From Ignavibacteriota bacterium (lineage in GTDB: Bacteria > Bacteroidota > Ignavibacteria > Ignavibacteriales > Melioribacteraceae), in the NCBI GenBank assembly GCA_016713565.1, contig JADJOX010000005.1, positions 290,847 through 354,846 on the forward strand: a stretch of DNA of 64,000 bases, given 5' to 3'. Of the stretch, positions 38,255 to 47,366 are shown piece by piece. Position numbers and translations under genes: made by a program. Every line of letters starts with the position of its first letter. The first letter of the stretch is position 1. Below the pieces are notes generated by a model. It was not told the DNA's origin. It did no database searches and was given only the letters and a program-made list of their open reading frames with translations.

Positions 38255-38800
38255 TTAATTCAATTTAAAACTTTTTAGAATTGTATATTCTGAACCAGAC
38301 GGTTTTAATTCACTTTTTATCAATGAGACTGTATTGATCTTAAAAGAATGATCAATTTTTTTATTTACAAACTTGTCTAAAATATTAAAATCTTCCATTC
38401 CTTTTATTCTTAAAATTGTAATGTGCGGTTTGAAATTCCTTATCTCTCTGTCAAAGCCCAACAAACCAAATTCGTTTTCTATTTTAATTTGAATATTAGT
38501 TAACAATTCGCTACTTCTGATTCCTGCAAAAAGAATTTTCGGTTCATTATATTTTTTAAAAATATTAAATTCACCAAATTCACAATTGATTGATTCTGCG
38601 TTGAAATTTTCAAATCTGTCAATTATCAACTCGGTTAAATAATCCCCTACATCGCCTAAAAATTTTGAAGTAATATGAAGTTTGTCACTACTTTCCCAAT
38701 TAACATTATTGGGTATTCCGTAAATTTCATCTCTTAAGTTTACAATAAAATCTATTGCAGATAAAGGCAAATCATACGCAAAAAAGAGCCTATTGGTCAT
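38255..38800 (-). CDS. thpR: RNA 2',3'-cyclic phosphodiesterase (LigT/ThpR)
   Basis: Protein of about 181 residues. Two catalytic HxT motifs are present: 'LHITSKFLGDVG' (about 44) and 'PHITILRIKG' (about 128), as in the 2H phosphoesterase family. I chose the ATG at 38800, which has a GGA ribosome-site remnant upstream; the frame stays open to a TTG at 38812. The reading frame overlaps the end of cinA by a few codons. It hydrolyses 2',3'-cyclic phosphate ends of RNA, with cellular role uncertain. Confidence 0.88.
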   Translation of the reverse strand: MTNRLFFAYDLPLSAIDFIVNLRDEIYGIPNNVNWESSDKLHITSKFLGDVGDYLTELIIDRFENFNAESINCEFGEFNIFKKYNEPKILFAGIRSSELLTNIQIKIENEFGLLGFDREIRNFKPHITILRIKGMEDFNILDKFVNKKIDHSFKINTVSLIKSELKPSGSEYTILKSFKLN

Positions 38801-40042
38801 AAGATATTCCAAGCAAATTTCTTCTAAGCATCTCCAGCGCAGCTTGTGACGTTCTATCTTTATTTAATAACCTGTTATCCCCAAATCTAAATTCCTTTGC
38901 GGTACAAACCTTATCATCACATATTCCAATATAAACAAGTCCGACCGGCTTATTTTCAGTCGCACCTGTGGGTCCCATAATTCCCGTAACAGCAAGTCCA
39001 ATATCAGTTCCGCTGACAGCTTTAATGCCTTCAGCCATTAATCTGGCAACTTCCAAACTTACAGAGCCGTATTTATTTATCAAATCTTCATCAATGCCTA
39101 GAAGTTCAACTTTTGCACCGTTACTATAGGTTATTATTGATCTTTCAAAATATTTACTGCTTCCACTTACATTTGTAATTCTGCTGCTTATTAAACCGCC
39201 TGTACATGATTCTGCAACAGCAAGCGTCAATCCTCTTTCTTTTAATAGTTTGCCTACTACTTCTTCAAGTGTTTGATTATCTTTTCCGTAAATATATCTG
39301 CCAACTTTTGATCTAATTTGCTGTTCAACTTCAAATATTCTTTCATTAACTATTGATTCAACCTTATCAATTGCGGTAATTCTAATTTTAACGCCGAACT
39401 GACTCGGTAAAAATGCAAGATTTCCTTTTTCTACAATTCCATCTATTGTTTTGATTTCTTCATAAAGAAATGATTCCGGTATTCCGGTTGTTAAAAGTGT
39501 AGTATGTTTTTTGATAAACTTGCTCGGCATATTTTCAATAATTTTAGGAAGAATAAAATCTTCCATCATTGCTTTCATTTCTAACGGAACACCTGGCATT
39601 GCCGCGAATATTTTTTTATCTTTCTGAATCCATACTCCGGGAGCCGTGCCGTGGAAATTTTTAATTGGAATGGCAATTTTAGGAACTAATGCCTGCTGTT
39701 TATTTATTTCCGTTAACTTTCTATTTCTTTTTTCAAAAACAATTTAATATCATTAAGAATTTCTTCATTTTCAACTAATTCTGTTTTAAAAACTTCGGTA
39801 ATTGCATGAAGTGTCACGTCATCGTTTGTAGGGCCTAAACCACCGGTACATAAAACAATGTCATTATGTTTTAATGATTTATCAATTTCATCTGCAATTT
39901 GTTTAACATTATCTCCGACAACAGAAGTACTTGAAATTGAATAATTATTATTATTCAATAACTCGCCAATAAACGCAGCATTTGTATTTAATGTTTGGCC
40001 TATTAAAATTTCATCGCCTATAGTTAAAATATGGATTTTCAT
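38790..40042 (-). pseudogene. cinA: CinA (competence/damage-inducible protein A), split by a frameshift
   Basis: Two adjacent frames together give a full CinA of about 417 residues. The first piece (39713-40042) is the molybdopterin-binding-like domain ('ILTIGDEILIGQTLNTNAAFI', 'LCTGGLGPTNDD'). The second (stop at 38790, open upstream past 39599) carries 'MPGVPLEMKAMM' and the C-terminal pyrophosphatase/amidohydrolase domain ('AVAESCTGGLISSRIT', 'GLAVTGIMGPTGAT'). The frame changes in a run of six T (39728-39733, plus strand); a seventh T restores reading through 'RNRKLTEINKQQAL'. Either a recent mutation or a homopolymer sequencing error. It sits between pgpA and thpR. Confidence 0.88.
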
Positions 40043-40053
40043 AAAATGCTCAT

Positions 40054-40503
40054 TTATTCAAAAAATATATTCATAAATATATGCATAATTATCAAGGAAT
40101 ACATTCCAGAAATTACATCGTCCATAATTATGCCTAAGCCGCCTTTTAGATTTTCGGCTTTATTGGCGGGGAATGGCTTTGTTATATCTAAAATTCGCCA
40201 TAAAATGAACGAAAGGATCAACATTAAATAATTTTTCGGAATAAATAATAAAGAAATCCAAGTTCCTATAAATTCATCTAAAGTAAAACAGCCAGGGTCC
40301 TTACCATATATTTTTTCAAAATAATTTCCAATCGGAATTCCGGCAATTATTGAAATTACGATAAATAACAGCTGAAAATAAAGATTTTCAAAACCCGGAA
40401 TTAAATAAATAAAAAGAGCAATTAAACTTGCAAAAGTTCCCGGTGCTTTAGGAAAATATCCGGTAAAAAAACCGGAACCAACAAATTTTCTTATATCGAT
40501 CAT
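40054..40503 (-). CDS. pgpA: Phosphatidylglycerophosphatase A
   Basis: Membrane protein of 149 residues. 'GTFASLIALFIYLIPG' and 'FTLDEFIGTWISLLFIP' match the PgpA family, with the acidic pair in DE. 'DDVISGMYSLIIMHI' is the conserved C-terminal segment. It dephosphorylates phosphatidylglycerol phosphate. Its start overlaps the stop of pgsA by four bases (ATGA), and PgsA makes its substrate, so the two steps are coupled. Confidence 0.88.
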   Translation of the reverse strand: MIDIRKFVGSGFFTGYFPKAPGTFASLIALFIYLIPGFENLYFQLLFIVISIIAGIPIGNYFEKIYGKDPGCFTLDEFIGTWISLLFIPKNYLMLILSFILWRILDITKPFPANKAENLKGGLGIIMDDVISGMYSLIIMHIFMNIFFE

Positions 40504-41093
40504 TTCCTTAAAATTATTCTGCTAATCAAAATTCTATTTTGATAAATGTAAATAACTCCGGTAAGAAAAGTATAAACAGTAATTGATAGCATTACGTAAT
40601 AAATCAATGTAGGATTTGTAAGATACTCAATTATTTGGGGAAAATTTACCTTCAAATAGTAATTTTCTTTTAATGTAAACACAATTAGTAAATAGAAAAT
40701 AAATATCATTTGAATAAAAGTTTTAATTTTGGCCAAATTATTTGTGGTAAAAGTTTTCTTTTTCCACTCTGCGAACAAACGCAGACTTGTTACAAATAAA
40801 TCTCTAATGACAACCACCAAAACCATCCACAAAGGTAAAACTCCAATTGCCACAAAGGCAAAAAAAGCGGCGGAAGTTAAAATTTTATCCGCAAGCGGAT
40901 CCATGAATTTTCCCCAAGTGGTAATATAATTGAACTTTCTCGCAAGCCAACCATCATACCAATCGGTTATTGCGGCAGCAACATAAACTGCCAAAGAAAC
41001 TTGTTTTAAAACCGGTTCATTTGACAAAAACAATATAAGAAATACCGGAGTTAAAATTATTCGTAATGTCGTTAATTGATTAGGCAGTACCAT
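40500..41093 (-). CDS. pgsA: CDP-diacylglycerol-glycerol-3-phosphate 3-phosphatidyltransferase
   Basis: Protein of 197 residues with several hydrophobic helices. The CDP-alcohol phosphotransferase signature D-G-x2-A-R-x8-G-x3-D-x3-D is visible as 'DWYDGWLARKFNYITTWGKFMDPLADK'-type spacing around residues 42-67. It makes phosphatidylglycerol phosphate at the inner membrane. The following gene, pgpA, removes the phosphate. Confidence 0.92.
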   Translation of the reverse strand: MVLPNQLTTLRIILTPVFLILFLSNEPVLKQVSLAVYVAAAITDWYDGWLARKFNYITTWGKFMDPLADKILTSAAFFAFVAIGVLPLWMVLVVVIRDLFVTSLRLFAEWKKKTFTTNNLAKIKTFIQMIFIFYLLIVFTLKENYYLKVNFPQIIEYLTNPTLIYYVMLSITVYTFLTGVIYIYQNRILISRIILRK

Positions 41094-41097
41094 ACTT

Positions 41098-41403
41098 TTA
41101 AGTTAAACTAAATTGAGCGTATAAATTGTATAAGTATTCAAAATCATATAATCCGGTATTGTGACCATCAGCCCACTCAATTCCAATTGCATAAGTTCCA
41201 ACTACGTTTATTTTTGTAATTTTTAATTGTTCCAAAGTATAAAGCGGAATGTATGTTTTGCTCCATTCATTCTTTTCAGCTCCGCAAATTGCACATGGAC
41301 ACCCATTACGTAGATTACTTAATTTAATACTTTTATTTTCATCAGTATCCCATAAAATATCCAAGTAATGACTTTCCCTTACTTTTATTTTAACCGGTTT
41401 CAT
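41098..41403 (-). CDS. DUF971 (GBBH-like N-terminal) domain protein
   Basis: Protein of 101 residues. 'LDILWDTDENKSIKLSNLRNGCPCAICG' and 'VGTYAIGIEWADGHNTGLYDFEYL' are the hallmarks of DUF971, with a C-x-C-x2-C cluster that may bind a metal. The family is often linked to Fe-S cluster or carnitine-type genes, but function is unproven. It overlaps purC by one base and precedes pgsA by four bases within the long operon. Confidence 0.85.
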   Translation of the reverse strand: MKPVKIKVRESHYLDILWDTDENKSIKLSNLRNGCPCAICGAEKNEWSKTYIPLYTLEQLKITKINVVGTYAIGIEWADGHNTGLYDFEYLYNLYAQFSLT

Positions 41404-42290
41404 TATGAATTTCTTTCTCCGGTTAGCAATTCAAATGCTTCTTGATATTTTTTTGAAGTATTTAAAATTACATTTTCAGGTAAATTTGGCGCCGGCGGCT
41501 TTTTGTTAAAATTTACGGATATTAAATAATCTCGTACATATTGCTTATCAAAACTAGCTTGACCTTTGCCTTTTTGATATAATTCCTTAGGCCAAAATCT
41601 AGACGAATCCGGAGTTAATAATTCATCAATCAAGATAATTTCATTATTATAAAACCCAAATTCCATTTTCGTATCTGCCAAAATTATTCCTCTCTTAAAT
41701 GCATAATCTGCCGCGGCTTTATAAATTTCCAATGTTATATTTTTCAAAGTATTAAAAACATTTTCGCCAACAATTTCCTTAGCTTTTTCTTCGGAAATAT
41801 TTTCATCATGATCACCAATATCGGCTTTTGTCGAAGGAGTAAAAATCGGTTCGGGTAATTTTTCAGATTCAACTAAATTTTCAGGCAGTTTAATTCCGCA
41901 AATTGTTCCGTTTTTTTTATATTCATTCCACCCTGAACCAGAAATATAACCTCTTACAATACATTCCAAAGGAATCAACTCGGCTTTTTTAACAAGCATC
42001 GATCTTCCATTTAAAATTTCACGATATTTAGTTAGAATCGGAGGAAAATCAGATAGATCCGTAGAAATTAAATGATTTGGCACTATTTGTTTTGTGTAAT
42101 CAAACCAGAATTCGGAAATTTGAGTAAGAATTCTTCCTTTAGAAGGAATTCCTTCCTGCATTATAACATCAAATGCAGATAATCTATCTGTAGAAACTAT
42201 TAAATATTTATCTCCCAGATCATAAACGTCGCGAACTTTCCCTCTTTTGAATAATTTAACATCTTCAAAATTTGTTTGATTAACAATCAT
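41403..42290 (-). CDS. purC: Phosphoribosylaminoimidazole-succinocarboxamide synthase
   Basis: Protein of 295 residues, the longer PurC form. 'KRGKVRDVYDLGDKYLIVSTDRLSAFDVIM' is the typical N-terminus; 'VRGYISGSGWNEYKKNGTICG' and 'LIDELLTPDSSRFWP' are conserved ATP- and substrate-binding parts. It makes SAICAR in purine synthesis. It is the first gene of the minus-strand operon that runs to purD at 31348. No purine riboswitch was recognised in the 150 bp upstream. Confidence 0.95.
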   Translation of the reverse strand: MIVNQTNFEDVKLFKRGKVRDVYDLGDKYLIVSTDRLSAFDVIMQEGIPSKGRILTQISEFWFDYTKQIVPNHLISTDLSDFPPILTKYREILNGRSMLVKKAELIPLECIVRGYISGSGWNEYKKNGTICGIKLPENLVESEKLPEPIFTPSTKADIGDHDENISEEKAKEIVGENVFNTLKNITLEIYKAAADYAFKRGIILADTKMEFGFYNNEIILIDELLTPDSSRFWPKELYQKGKGQASFDKQYVRDYLISVNFNKKPPAPNLPENVILNTSKKYQEAFELLTGERNS

Positions 42291-42444
42291 GTTGAAACCT
42301 TTCTTAATTTATTTACATGTAAAATATAGTTAGACATTTCCACAAAAAAATCAATTTTAATTTAAACTCTTATATTAGATACAATTCAGCAGACGATTTC
42401 AGTGTAGCCGGATTAAAGAATTAAGGTAATAATGATATATATAA

Positions 42445-42846
42445 TTACAACCTTGCTTTTGCGCCAAAATGATTAACATAATTACTTTGATGTTCGCCAT
42501 AGCTTTCCAGCATAGAATCAACAAGTTTATAAGTGCAATGTTCGCCAGCAATTTCCGAAAAAACAATTTCATAAACTTTTTGCGATTCATCAGTCATAAT
42601 AATTTTTGCTAAATTTTCATCAATTTCAATTGCTTTAAGATTTGCATGGCACATTGGACAAAATATCTCTAAATGTTCTCCTTCTTTCAACTGAAATGTA
42701 GGATGTGTTGCAATTTGGTAATTGCCTAATTTCGGACTTAGTAAAATCAATCCTCTTTTTTGGCTTTCTGTTCTTACAGCCAAAATTAAGTTGGATTTTA
42801 CATTCAATTTACCTTTACAGTATGGGCATAAAAAATCGTTTTTCAT
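42445..42846 (-). CDS. Zinc-ribbon protein of unknown function
   Basis: Cytoplasmic protein of 133 residues with two CxxC pairs: 'CPYCKGKL' near the N-terminus and 'CPMCHANL' about residue 67. They are spaced like a zinc ribbon with a long insert. No enzymatic motif is visible. It stands alone between purC and the gene at 42974. I do not recognise a named family; RNA, DNA or protein binding is possible. Confidence 0.6.
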   Translation of the reverse strand: MKNDFLCPYCKGKLNVKSNLILAVRTESQKRGLILLSPKLGNYQIATHPTFQLKEGEHLEIFCPMCHANLKAIEIDENLAKIIMTDESQKVYEIVFSEIAGEHCTYKLVDSMLESYGEHQSNYVNHFGAKARL

Positions 42847-42973
42847 AGATTCACCAAAATATTTAATGTAAAAATATGATATTTTTTTTTGAGTTGAAAC
42901 GTAAAAAGACGCAAAAATGTGGAGACTTAAGAAGTCAAAATAACGAGGATAATAAGCAACTAATTATAGAATT

Positions 42974-43291
42974 TCAATAGTTTGATAATTGCGTAGTTTC
43001 TTCAAATCCGTCATAATTTCTTTCATAATCAAAATCATCAAAATCTTCAAATTCTTCGCCGTCTTCTAAAATTGAATCGTCTATGAAATAGCTGGAAATA
43101 TAAAGTTTTAACAAATCTTGAAAATTTTTGTCAGAATATTCTTTTTCAATTATTCTTTTGCATCTGCTAAAAATTTTTTTATCCAAACCATTTTTGCAGC
43201 ATTTTCCCGGAGTAAGTTTGATTCGGAGTTCTTTCATAACTTCGCGTAAAAGTATACTTGCAGTTAAAGAGGCATCGTAAAAAGCTTCCAT
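42974..43291 (-). CDS. Small acidic-tailed protein of unknown function
   Basis: Protein of 105 residues. The first 70 are mixed helical with 'GKCCKNGLDKKIFSRCKRI', containing three cysteines. The C-terminus is strongly acidic ('EDGEEFEDFDDFDYERNYDG'). No signal peptide or known domain is seen. A 100-residue uninterrupted frame with ordinary composition, isolated from neighbours, makes it a plausible but unproven gene. Confidence 0.45.
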   Translation of the reverse strand: MEAFYDASLTASILLREVMKELRIKLTPGKCCKNGLDKKIFSRCKRIIEKEYSDKNFQDLLKLYISSYFIDDSILEDGEEFEDFDDFDYERNYDGFEETTQLSNY

Positions 43292-43561
43292 GTTTTCTCC
43301 AAAATTTTTTGGTGTAAATTATAATCGCAAATATTTTACCGATTTTTAAGCGCTAATAAGAAGAAATTATGAAGGGAATCAAACTAATTTAAACTATGTT
43401 ACAATAAATTATAAAAAGAATTATTTTATTTAGCTTATTGATAAAGATGAAATGTTTTGAAAAAGTTATTCAAATTCAATGATGCAGCTCACTTAACATA
43501 TAAAAATATTTTCCGATTATATAATGCCACATATTATAACTTTAAACTAATCGGAGAAATT

Positions 43562-44076
43562 ATGAAAACAAAATTAATTCTATTATCTTTTTCGTGTTAC
43601 TAATTATTGGATGTAAGGAAAATAATTCAATTGTTGAGCCAAATAATGATCAGCAAGTTTTGGATAAATCCGTATCAACATATACTTCAGACAGCTACTT
43701 AATTGACGGCAGTATCGGCGGAAAAATTAATGTTGAATATAATTGGAAAAATGCTCATGGTGAAAAATCTAAAGTTATTGCTGAATTAAAAATTCCTAAA
43801 AATGCTTTTAGTGGAATTAAAGAATTCAGTATGATCTTTAACTTAAGTAAATTTTCAGTTGATTTATTCCCTTCACCTACAACTTTTGATAAGCCAATAA
43901 TATTAAATTTAAAATACAAGAATATAAATGTATTAGATAAAGATCTTGATTTTAAATATTTGGATGGTAATGAAGTCGTAGTTTATGATGAAAATATTGT
44001 CGATCTTGAAAATGGAACATTAGAAGTGAAAAAGGCAAGATTAAATCATTTTTCTGAATGGGGTTGGGGCAGATAA
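43562..44076 (+). CDS. Lipoprotein of unknown function, frameshifted in its signal peptide
   Basis: The long open part is 43594-44076 ('LLIIGCKENNSIVEP...'), which lacks a proper start. An ATG at 43562 begins 'MKTKLILLSF' and would join it as a normal lipoprotein signal (lipobox 'LIIGC') if the run of five T near 43588-43592 had one more T. The mature protein (about 155 residues) is beta-rich and has no domain I recognise; it contains 'ELKIPKNAFSG', a ZU5-like style of segment. It converges with the kinase gene at 44077. Confidence 0.65.
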
Positions 44077-46271
44077 TTAAGCACTTTGTTTTACAATAAT
44101 TTGATTTTTTGTAAATTTTATTTCAAAAGTTGAACCAAAACCTAAAGCTGTTTTAACATTTATTTCACCATTTAAGATTTTAACGTATCTTTTTGTAATT
44201 GACAAACCTAAGCCTGTCCCCGGATAGGCTTTGTTTGTACCTTCGCTAATCTGCCTAAATTCTTTAAATATTAGTGGAATATTTTTTTTATTGATTCCGA
44301 TACCGGTATCTCTTACCCGCAATATAAATTCATTATTATCCAAACTTTCGGTCTCAACAATTACACTTCCCTTTTCCGTGAATTTAATAGCGTTATTTAT
44401 TAAATTTTCGACAATTACTCTAATCAGCGTTATATCCGTATTCAATATTTCAGAATCTTTTTGAGCTCTTAACTCATATTCTAATCCTTTTATTGCGGCA
44501 GTGCCTTTAAACGAATTAAAAATAGCATTAATTTCCGGCATTACATCAACTTCTCTGCATATAACTTCATACCTGTCTGATTCAACTCTGGCAAAATCCA
44601 ATATCATGCTTAACGTATTTAACAATCTGGATCCGGTTCTATATATTCCTTCAGCCATACTTCTTTTTTCAAGATCGTTTATTTCTTTAGATAATATCTC
44701 AGAATAACCTAAAATTCCAAATAATGGGGTGCGTAGTTCATGGCTCATATTTGCCAGGAAAGTACTTTTTGCCTTGCTTGAAGTTTCCGATCTTTCAACT
44801 GCAATCAAAAGATCTTCTTCCGTTCTTTTTCTTTCTTTTATTTCATTTTCAAGATTTTCAGTTCTTATAGCAATAAGCTCTTCAAGTTTATTCTTATGTT
44901 TATTTAATTCTTTTTCATTTTTCAATAATAAAGATTCCGTTTCTTTTCTAATTCTAATGTTCTTTTCTAATTCAAAATTCTGTCTTTTCTTTCTTATGAA
45001 CATATAAATAAATAAAACACTTATAAAAAAGAATAAGATAGTAATACTGATAACAGTCCATTTTACAAAATTTTGATACTCCTTTGCTTGACTAAGTATC
45101 TCAATTTCTTTGTCTTTAATTTTCAATTGCTGCGCTATTTCTAGCATTGCAATTGCCTTTTTATTTTCAATAGAATAAATAGAATCTTGCAAGGAACGAG
45201 CCTGTTTAAAGTATACTAATGCGTTAGTGTAATCACAAATTTCTTCATAAGATTTAGACAGGGAGAGCTTACAATTTTGAATTTCCTCTTTAATCTCTAA
45301 ATTATCAAATATGTTTAAAGCTTTAGTTGTAAAATCAATGGATTCTTTTAAAAGGTTCTTTTTTGTTAAATTAGTGTTTTGTAAATCTTCATCTAATGCC
45401 ATAGCATACTTCAAATCACCTATGTTTTTGTTTTGATGTGCAATTCTGAATGCATTTGATAACTTTTCAGAATAATTTAATGCTGATTTAAAATTAAAAT
45501 ATGCATGATTGTAGTCTTTCAATTTTAAATATGCAAGTCCGGAATTCGCAGTAAAAATTGATTTATTAAAATCATCATTGATTTCGGAAAATACATCAAT
45601 TGCATTATTATAATACTCTATAGCTTTTTTATAATTTTTTATTTCAAAATTTACTCGACCAATATTCCCAAGTTGTGTTCCAATTCCCAATTTATCATTT
45701 AAGCTTTCGGATATTTCCAACGCTTTATTAAAGTAAGCTATGCCATCATCATAATTACCAATAGTTGTTTTTAGAATTCCTAAAAAATTTAAACAATTAC
45801 GAATTCCTCTTTTATCATTAAGTTTTTCAAATTGCTTGTACGAAATATCAAAATTTTTATATGCATTAGGAAAATCTGAAATATGAAAATATGAAACGCC
45901 TAATTTACTGTGAGATTCTGCAATGCCATAACTATAATTATTTTTTTACTTAATTCAAGCGCTTTAAGGTGAAATTCAATCGATTCTTGAATGAGTCCTT
46001 TGAACCTATAAGCTTCTCCAAGTAAATTAAGGGAATTTACTTCACCTTTAATCCAGCCAATTTTTCTTGAAATATTTATTGCGGAATTAGATAAAGTTAT
46101 ACATTTTTCAAAATCAGTTGGCGCTAATTCCCATGCTTCATTATAAATGGAATTTACGTAAGTTGAATCATTATTTTTTTCAGAACTATAACTAATAGAG
46201 AAGGGAAATACGAAAACGAAAAATGTAAAAAATAAGAGAAATCGGCAATTCTGTTTAATTTTATTATCCAT
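44077..46271 (-). pseudogene. TPR-containing membrane histidine kinase, split by a frameshift
   Basis: Two frames make one protein of about 731 residues. The first piece (45900-46271) has a signal peptide and the first TPR repeats; the second (44077 to beyond 45720) continues TPRs ('NYKKAIEYYNNAIDVFSEIND', 'DYNHAYFNFKSALNYSEKL'). One TM helix ('WTVISITILFFFISVLFIY'), a coiled coil, HisKA 'FLANMSHELRTPLFGILGYSE' and an ATPase domain ('DTGIGI', 'GTGLGLSIT') follow. The frame changes at a run of seven T (45941-45947, plus strand); one more base restores 'KNNYSYGIAESHSKLGVSYF'. It probably senses an unknown periplasmic signal. The break may be a sequencing error. Confidence 0.85.
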
Positions 46272-46468
46272 TAATTAATATTAATACGCTTTAATAATAT
46301 CTCTTTATTTTTTTTTATAAAATACATAAAAAATTATCTAAAAGCTTAATAAATATCCATATTAAAAATAATAAAAATTAATAAAAATTTTCTTTGTAAA
46401 AATTGATAATATATTTAACTTTGTGCTCATAACATTTTAGTAGGGTAATTTTTGTATTTATAATATAT

Positions 46469-46948
46469 ATGTTAACAATAAAATGTACTGAACAATCTAA
46501 AGAAAAACTTGAAGTTGATTTTGAAAAGGAAAAAGCTGCTATCCAAGAAGTAATTGCAAAGGAAACTGAATCATATTATAAGCAAGATTTTGATGCATGG
46601 AAAAGCACTTACTTACAATCACCGGCATTTCGTAAATTTGGTTATTGGGAGGGCTACCCAGAAAAAGTTGTATGTTATAACGGATTTGATTCATTAGCTG
46701 TTGAAAAAAAGAAACAGTTTGAATCCAATGAAACTTTATGGCAAGGATCTATTGAAGAAAGAGTTAATGAGAATTTTAGAATTTCAAATGAAATGGCTTG
46801 GTATACTTTTGAGGAGTATTCATACGAAAAGGATACTCGAAAGTTACTTGGTAAAGCACTATCAACAAGAATTTTAGAAAAGGTTAATGGTAAATGGAAG
46901 ATTGCTTATTTGGGATTTCATTTTTATCCAATGAAATCTGAAATTTAA
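46469..46948 (+). CDS. SnoaL/NTF2-like protein, probably exported
   Basis: Protein of 159 residues. 'EVIAKETESYYKQDFDAWKSTYLQSP', then 'MAWYTFEEYSYEKDTRKLLGKALSTRILEKVNGKWKIAYLGFHFYP' is the layout of SnoaL/DUF4440 NTF2-like proteins (helix, then long strands ending in K-W-K-I-x-Y). The called start gives 'MLTIKCTEQSKEK', which looks like the end of a lipoprotein signal. The frame is open upstream to 46433 ('VIFVFIIY') without a normal start codon, so the true start is uncertain. It is the last plus-strand gene before the cassette array. Confidence 0.65.
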   Translation: MLTIKCTEQSKEKLEVDFEKEKAAIQEVIAKETESYYKQDFDAWKSTYLQSPAFRKFGYWEGYPEKVVCYNGFDSLAVEKKKQFESNETLWQGSIEERVNENFRISNEMAWYTFEEYSYEKDTRKLLGKALSTRILEKVNGKWKIAYLGFHFYPMKSEI

Positions 46949-47095
46949 TTTCATCTTTGTAAGTTTTCTGAAAATATTAGCACACTTACCAATTATACAT
47001 ATTGAAAATATTTCATTATGTAAGAAAAGTTAAAAATCGAAAATTATTTTAATTTTTAATTAAAATGCCGAGTTTTTCACCAAATATTTTTAGCG

Positions 47096-47357
47096 TATAA
47101 CGGCGGCTCAAATTACCAGCGGTGCAAAACAATAATTTAACTTCATGACAATTGATTTATTTATAGAGCAGTTTTAATTTCCCTTTAGCAACCCCGAAGA
47201 GTTTCCTTTGAGAAAACTACGACTTAATTTTCTGAACTCGTTTTCCCACATCAAAAAGCCAAAACGAAAGCTTTAATTTTATTTTTACAACTTTTACCAA
47301 ACCGAGAGAAATATCTTGCTCCGATTTATCGGAAGTCGGATAAGTTAGTTTGTTATC
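47096..47357 (-). repeat. attC site 1 (distal end of the array)
   Basis: Begins TATAACGGCGGCTCAAATTAC and ends TAGTTTGTTATC on the plus strand. It belongs to the carboxypeptidase cassette, whose stop is 10 bp away. The interior is diverged from the common repeat but keeps its order, including a CCGATTTATCGG hairpin. It is the last site, with unrelated plus-strand sequence beyond. Confidence 0.7.
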
Positions 47358-47366
47358 CAACTTTTT

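Noticed and set aside
42399..42590. Small minus-strand frame overlapping the zinc-ribbon gene
   Set aside because: Shadow of the gene at 42445-42846 in another frame with unlikely composition.
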